From positions 3,100,001-3,164,000 of the forward strand of contig CM031556.1 in NCBI GenBank assembly GCA_018466975.1: a stretch of DNA of 64,000 nucleotides, read 5' to 3'. Positions 59,923-64,000 of the stretch are shown here, in pieces. This stretch comes from Sparassis latifolia. Taxonomy: Eukaryota > Basidiomycota > Agaricomycetes > Polyporales > Sparassidaceae. A program made the translations under genes and the position numbers. Under the pieces are notes generated by a model that ran no database searches, was not told the DNA's origin, and worked only from the letters and a program-made list of their open reading frames with translations. Position 1 is the stretch's first letter. Every line of letters starts with the position of its first letter.

Positions 59923-62900
59923 ATGTCTCACTCTGGTGAGATGCTGAGAACTTGATGTTTGTCAACGCATTTCTCTGACACCGGGGATGATGTCCATTCA
60001 GAATTGCCATCACCAAAGAGGCTGCGACTCTCTTCTCCAACATATGACGAACAATGTTGTCTCAGCCAGGAAGAAATTAAGGCATTTGACGACTACGAGA
60101 AGCGAATGACACAGAGCTCCTCTTCCATTCCCCAACCATCGCACGTTTCATTGCCTGGCTCTGGGAAGAGGAAAAGAGAGAAATCTATCCAGCAGGATCC
60201 TGAGGACAATGGCGACAGTGACGTGTCCCACGACAAGAGCGAATACGAATCTTCAGGTGCGTAAAACTTCCCAACGTTGATGAGTCTACATACTATGTTA
60301 TCTTTCAGCTAATTCGTTGTTGCAACGAGCAACCCACCCTCGTCGGGACGTGAGAACCCATCCATCGAACACAGAACCCAATGCAATTTCTTTATTTGCG
60401 TCTTCCGCTGAATTATCTGCTAAGGAAGATACTACGGCACCAATTTCTTTCACCGATCTTCCTGCTGCAGGAAGATCCTCAGGCGGATTCACGTCCGCAG
60501 CATTGCTCACTCCGCAGGAGCATCCGGCAACATCTCAGAAAGATACCAATAATGATGATATTGCTCATCGCACTACTACTGTAACCCCTGCGAAGCGCTC
60601 CGGGTTCGGGTTTGCCTCTGCACTAACCATGGCGTCAAATCCCCAGTTTGACTCTATTCCTTCATCATCCCCCGATGCCACCCCGGAGCCGGACTACTCT
60701 ACTTGGTTCGAACCTTCAACAGTTCCAGAAACCGCGATGGTTGGCTTTCAGTCAGCGAAAGACATCAGTAAGTCCATGGCACCGTTGGAATGTGCAGCAG
60801 CAGGTTCTGCCGGCTGCCTTTCTGGGTTCAAGTCCGGGCGCGATATATTTCTCAAGTCCTTTCAGCCGGAGCATGAAGAAGAATCGAGTAGCACGGTGCC
60901 CCTTAAAGCGAGCTTGCCAGGATTCACGTCCGTACGCCTACTGCCTGGTGTTAGTGGAACTCCCGCTGACCCATCCCTGAGCGAATGCACCTCTGGGCTC
61001 AGCGTCTTCAATCCAAATAGTTCGAATGGTACTAAGGGGAAAGCCCGAGCGAGCAACTGGACGGCTCCTTCGGCCGAAGCGTTGGCTCGTGCACAGCAGC
61101 TGATGAAGCGTTGGGAGCAGGAGATGGACAGCAAATCCACAGACGTAGCTCAGCCCGAGCAAGGGAAAGAGAACACACAGGGCGCACGCCCCTCGGCGGC
61201 CTTCGAGGCACCCTCGCGCCCGGCTCTACGCTCTGTGGAGAACGCGTTCTCCCCCGCGCAGCCACCTGAGAGTCCGAGTCCAGCAGGCGCAGGAATGGGG
61301 AAACCGTTGGCGCCAGCCAGCAGGATGGGCATCCAATCGAAGAACAAGGTGTTCAAGTCCCCCCTCCTGATGCGGCCCCCACAGAAGGCGGCGTCGAGCA
61401 TGCCCTTTGTGGCGCCGCTTCTCAACCCAAAGGATCGGCCATCCGCCAAGCTCCCGGCTGCCTTCCCCGCTCTCTTACCTGCAGAAGCCTCTACGTCTGA
61501 TCCCCCGAGTACTCCGGCTCCTCGTGCTAAAGCGCTAGGCTTAACGCCACGGCGGCTGGGAGGTATGGCTGCGACAGGGAAGCCAAAGTTCTCCACGCCG
61601 TTTAAGCTTGGTATGAGACCTGGTGAGCCTGGAAGGTCACAGCGCAAGCAGTCCCACGCTAGAGAGAAAGAAGTGACAATAACCGTTGCGCCTATGCAAC
61701 ACGGATCACCGTACTCCATTCGGCCAAAAAAGAAACAATACATATTCTTCGACTTGGGTGAGCCTTTTCTTTCTCTGTCACTCGTATCGTACACTGCTCA
61801 TATCCCTTTCAGGTAGGCAGGTCTCGAGAGTATCACTGACAGCTGCTGAGCTCGTCCCGCAAAAGTGGGCTGCAGATGAGCTTGCGAGCCACGGCATGTT
61901 CGTACCCACTTTCATCGTCTATGCTCTCATTACACTGAACATCTTCCGTAGTGATGCGAAAGAGTTGGACACGATCACGCCCGGTCTGGCATTGTACTAC
62001 TCTTTCCATGCTACATGGGACGCCCCAACTTCCACGCCTTCTGAGCCCGTCAGGCTTGGTGCCGATGCGGCACTCGCCCGACTACTCGAACTGGGGTGCA
62101 AGCTTGCGACAAAGGAGTGGACCGACAACCACTGGGGCTTGATCCTGTGGAAGCTCGCCGGTATGGTCTGCATGAATCCAGAGCACGAAGATAACCCAGA
62201 CGAGAGAAGGTGGTGCTTTGAGGAAGTTGTGAAGCAGCTGCTCTATAGGCAAGGAAACATTTCTACGCATCGCACGCACGTGCCACTCATACTGATCGAC
62301 CCGTAGGTACGAGCGCGAGCTGCATGGTGGCACGCGGCCTCCGCTGCGGCTCATAACGACGCACGACGCGAACCCGTCGTGCCCTATGGTTCTCTGCGTG
62401 TCCAACGTACTGTGGTCCCCGGCAGGCATGGCGGACGACGGCACACCCATTGAGCCATACCCCGAGCTGGAGGTGACAGATGGGTGGTACAGGCTGCGTG
62501 CCGTTGTCGACGCTCCGCTTGAGCGCGCGATCCGCCGAGGCAAAATTCGCGTCGGGAGAAAGATCGCGGTCGCCAGTGCTAGAGTACGAGCTCCAGTATA
62601 AACGTTCGCCCTAGAATGTCTGCTGACGGACCCGACAGCTCGTGTCAGAGCGCAAGGAGCCTGCAGAGATCTTGGAAGCGTACGACTCAATGACATTGCG
62701 GCTGTCTGGTAATTCGTGTAATCTAGCGCCTTGGCATGCGAGGCTGGGCTTTGTGAAAACCCCCTTCGTTGCTACGCTGGATAAACTGACATCTGACGGC
62801 GGAAATGTCACCCTTATGGACCTTGAAGTCATCAAAGTGAGTTCTGGCATATACACAGTTACCAGCAGCAGCTTAAGCTGCCGCACAGGCCTACCCCATC

Positions 62901-63843
62901 GCATACATAGAATTCATCCAGAGAGACGGAGAGATGGACCGCGAAGGCCCGTGGTGCGAGAAGGAGGAAGCGAGGCACCACCGGAACTGGGAGGTGCGTC
63001 GTGGTCGTCCCTATCCCTATTGCACGCTCAAATTTATTGCATGTACAGATACGCAGAGCAGTAGAGGAGGAGAAGCTCCAGAACGAACTCCAGAAGAAGA
63101 TCACTCTCTACGAGCGATACGCCATTCGCGCGCAACTCCATGCAGGTGGATACAGGATTCATGAATGGGGTAAGCACACTCGACGGGAGGCAGGTGCTCG
63201 TAAACGTTGACTTGGAACTCGGATACGCTTGGCGTGTTTCTGCAGAAGGAGCACCAGACAACATCGCCGACCTCTATGAGGCCCTGGAAGATCGCGAGAA
63301 TGCGAGCAAATTTATCGAAACCCTTGACAGAGGCGACGCAGCATGGCTCGCGGAGCATATCCGCACGGAGAACGAGAGGCTGGAGGAAAATATGCGGGAG
63401 GAGGTCGAGAAACAGCTCGAGGTGCGCTACATCGCCCTTGTTCGTCTACTGCGTAGATGGTGCTGATGCTTCACCAGTCCATCTGCCCGCCCCGCACCGT
63501 GAAAAGCTTCCGCGTGGTCCTCATGCGCGACGCGCGCTGGGCGAAGCGGCAGCCGCTGCGCACCGTGCAGGTCACCGTGTGGGACGTGCTCTCGCTCACC
63601 TTTGAGGAGGGTGGCCGGCCGGGCCACTTTGCTCCAGGCCAGCAGTTCTTAGTGAGTCTCGCATTATCAGTATATGGTGGATCTCACGAATCCGTGCAGG
63701 TGTCGAATCTGATGCCAAGCCAGCCGGGTGCGTGGATGGGCGTCGAGCCCGACGCTGTGGTCTACCTCACCGCGCGGAGGGACGCCCGTTGGACCCCAGT
63801 GAAGCGGCCTACTCCCAGCCCGGCTGCGTATAGTCGACCATAA
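59923..63843 (+). CDS. BRCA2: BRCA2 / Brh2 homologue, recombination mediator
   Basis: Eleven exons (59923-59935, 60002-60256, 60309-61757, 61813-62248, 62307-62583, 62639-62836, 62889-62993, 63049-63169, 63246-63421, 63478-63651, 63700-63843) encode 1,115 residues. The tiny first exon gives MSHS, joined to ELPSPKRLRLSSPTYDEQ. Residues 140-310 hold BRC-like motifs with Phe at ~150, 191, 236, 263 and 295, for Rad51 binding. From ~570 on lies the DNA-binding region: a helical domain (VPQKWAADELASHGMFVPTF, NHWGLILWKLAGMV) and OB folds (YERELHGGTRPPLRLITTHDA, VLCVSNVLWS, LRLSGNSCNLAPWHARLGF), then a charged coil resembling the tower, and the last OB fold. Exon 4's donor (62249) is GC. It loads Rad51 onto single-stranded DNA, as Brh2 does in Ustilago. 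Confidence 0.92.
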
Positions 63844-64000
63844 TAGCCTGCTAAATTAGCTTACCATGCATACACTCGTTCTTGGAGGCATGCTCCACTT
63901 TATTACCTGGATGTTGTATTGCAATAGCTTTGCGAAATACGTTATATCTTGTAGTAGTCAAAGCACAGCACGATCCGAAACCTCATCATTGCATCTCCCG
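63844..64000. other. 3' flank of BRCA2 to window end
   Basis: 157 bp, presumably 3' UTR. No further gene start was seen. Confidence 0.4.

Noticed and set aside
63422..63456. 35 nt intron in BRCA2
   Set aside because: Too short; using the next AG at 63477 gives a 56 nt intron and keeps the frame.

Overview
The window is nuclear DNA from a filamentous basidiomycete, most likely an Agaricomycete of the polypore type. Genes are cut by many 47-65 nt introns with GT-AG ends, gene order is dense and strand-mixed, and the gene content is fungal: F-box proteins of Agaricomycete style, an Exg-type GH5 glucanase, a SMF/NRAMP transporter, a Met1-type siroheme synthase, UTP14, condensin SMC4 and a BRCA2 homologue. 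Most exon models below were spliced by hand. For SMC4, UTP14, the NRAMP transporter, SRP14, MET1, the CAK-like kinase, the taxilin-like gene, the glucanase, BRCA2 and the tandem coiled-coil pair, the summed exons come out as an intact multiple of three.

Layout. 1-268: 3' end of an amidohydrolase. 1371-3710 (-): F-box protein. 3711-11907: about 8 kb without a supportable gene. 11908-13000 (-): small coiled-coil protein. 13090-13690: decayed MYND-finger gene. 15811-19330 (-): DUF726/TMCO4-like hydrolase with a disturbed C-terminal tail. 19598-20262 (-): SRP14. 20331-22406: a 2,076 bp mobile element with 220 bp terminal inverted repeats, a 6 bp target duplication and a captured short-chain dehydrogenase fragment; it sits in what was a roughly 330 bp divergent promoter between SRP14 and MET1. 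22673-24576 (+): MET1. 25406-30981 (+): SMC4 (20 exons). 31063-32684 (-): CAK-like kinase. 33584-34919 (+): unknown protein. 35717-37865 (+): NRAMP transporter. 38043-41659 (-): UTP14, with a MITE-like repeat at 41811-42279 in its upstream region. 44056-45612 and 46665-48194 (+): tandemly duplicated coiled-coil genes with matching exon structure. 48815-50966 (+): taxilin-like protein with a SUMO-like domain inside it. 51251-52770 (-): UAP1, with two apparent single-base deletions. 54786-56560 (+): secreted exo-beta-1,3-glucanase. 57369-57486 (+): a solitary 5S rRNA gene. 58251-59496 (-): alpha/beta hydrolase with an in-frame stop. 59923-63843 (+): BRCA2/Brh2 homologue with several BRC-like motifs.

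There is no operon or gene cluster of a single pathway. The genes are mainly housekeeping: chromosome structure and repair (SMC4, BRCA2), ribosome and secretory biogenesis (UTP14, SRP14, 5S), cell wall (UAP1 supplies UDP-GlcNAc for chitin; the glucanase remodels beta-glucan), metal and sulfur metabolism (NRAMP, MET1). The most unusual items are the gene-capturing element, the taxilin/SUMO-like fusion, the tandem coiled-coil pair and the MITE-like repeat.
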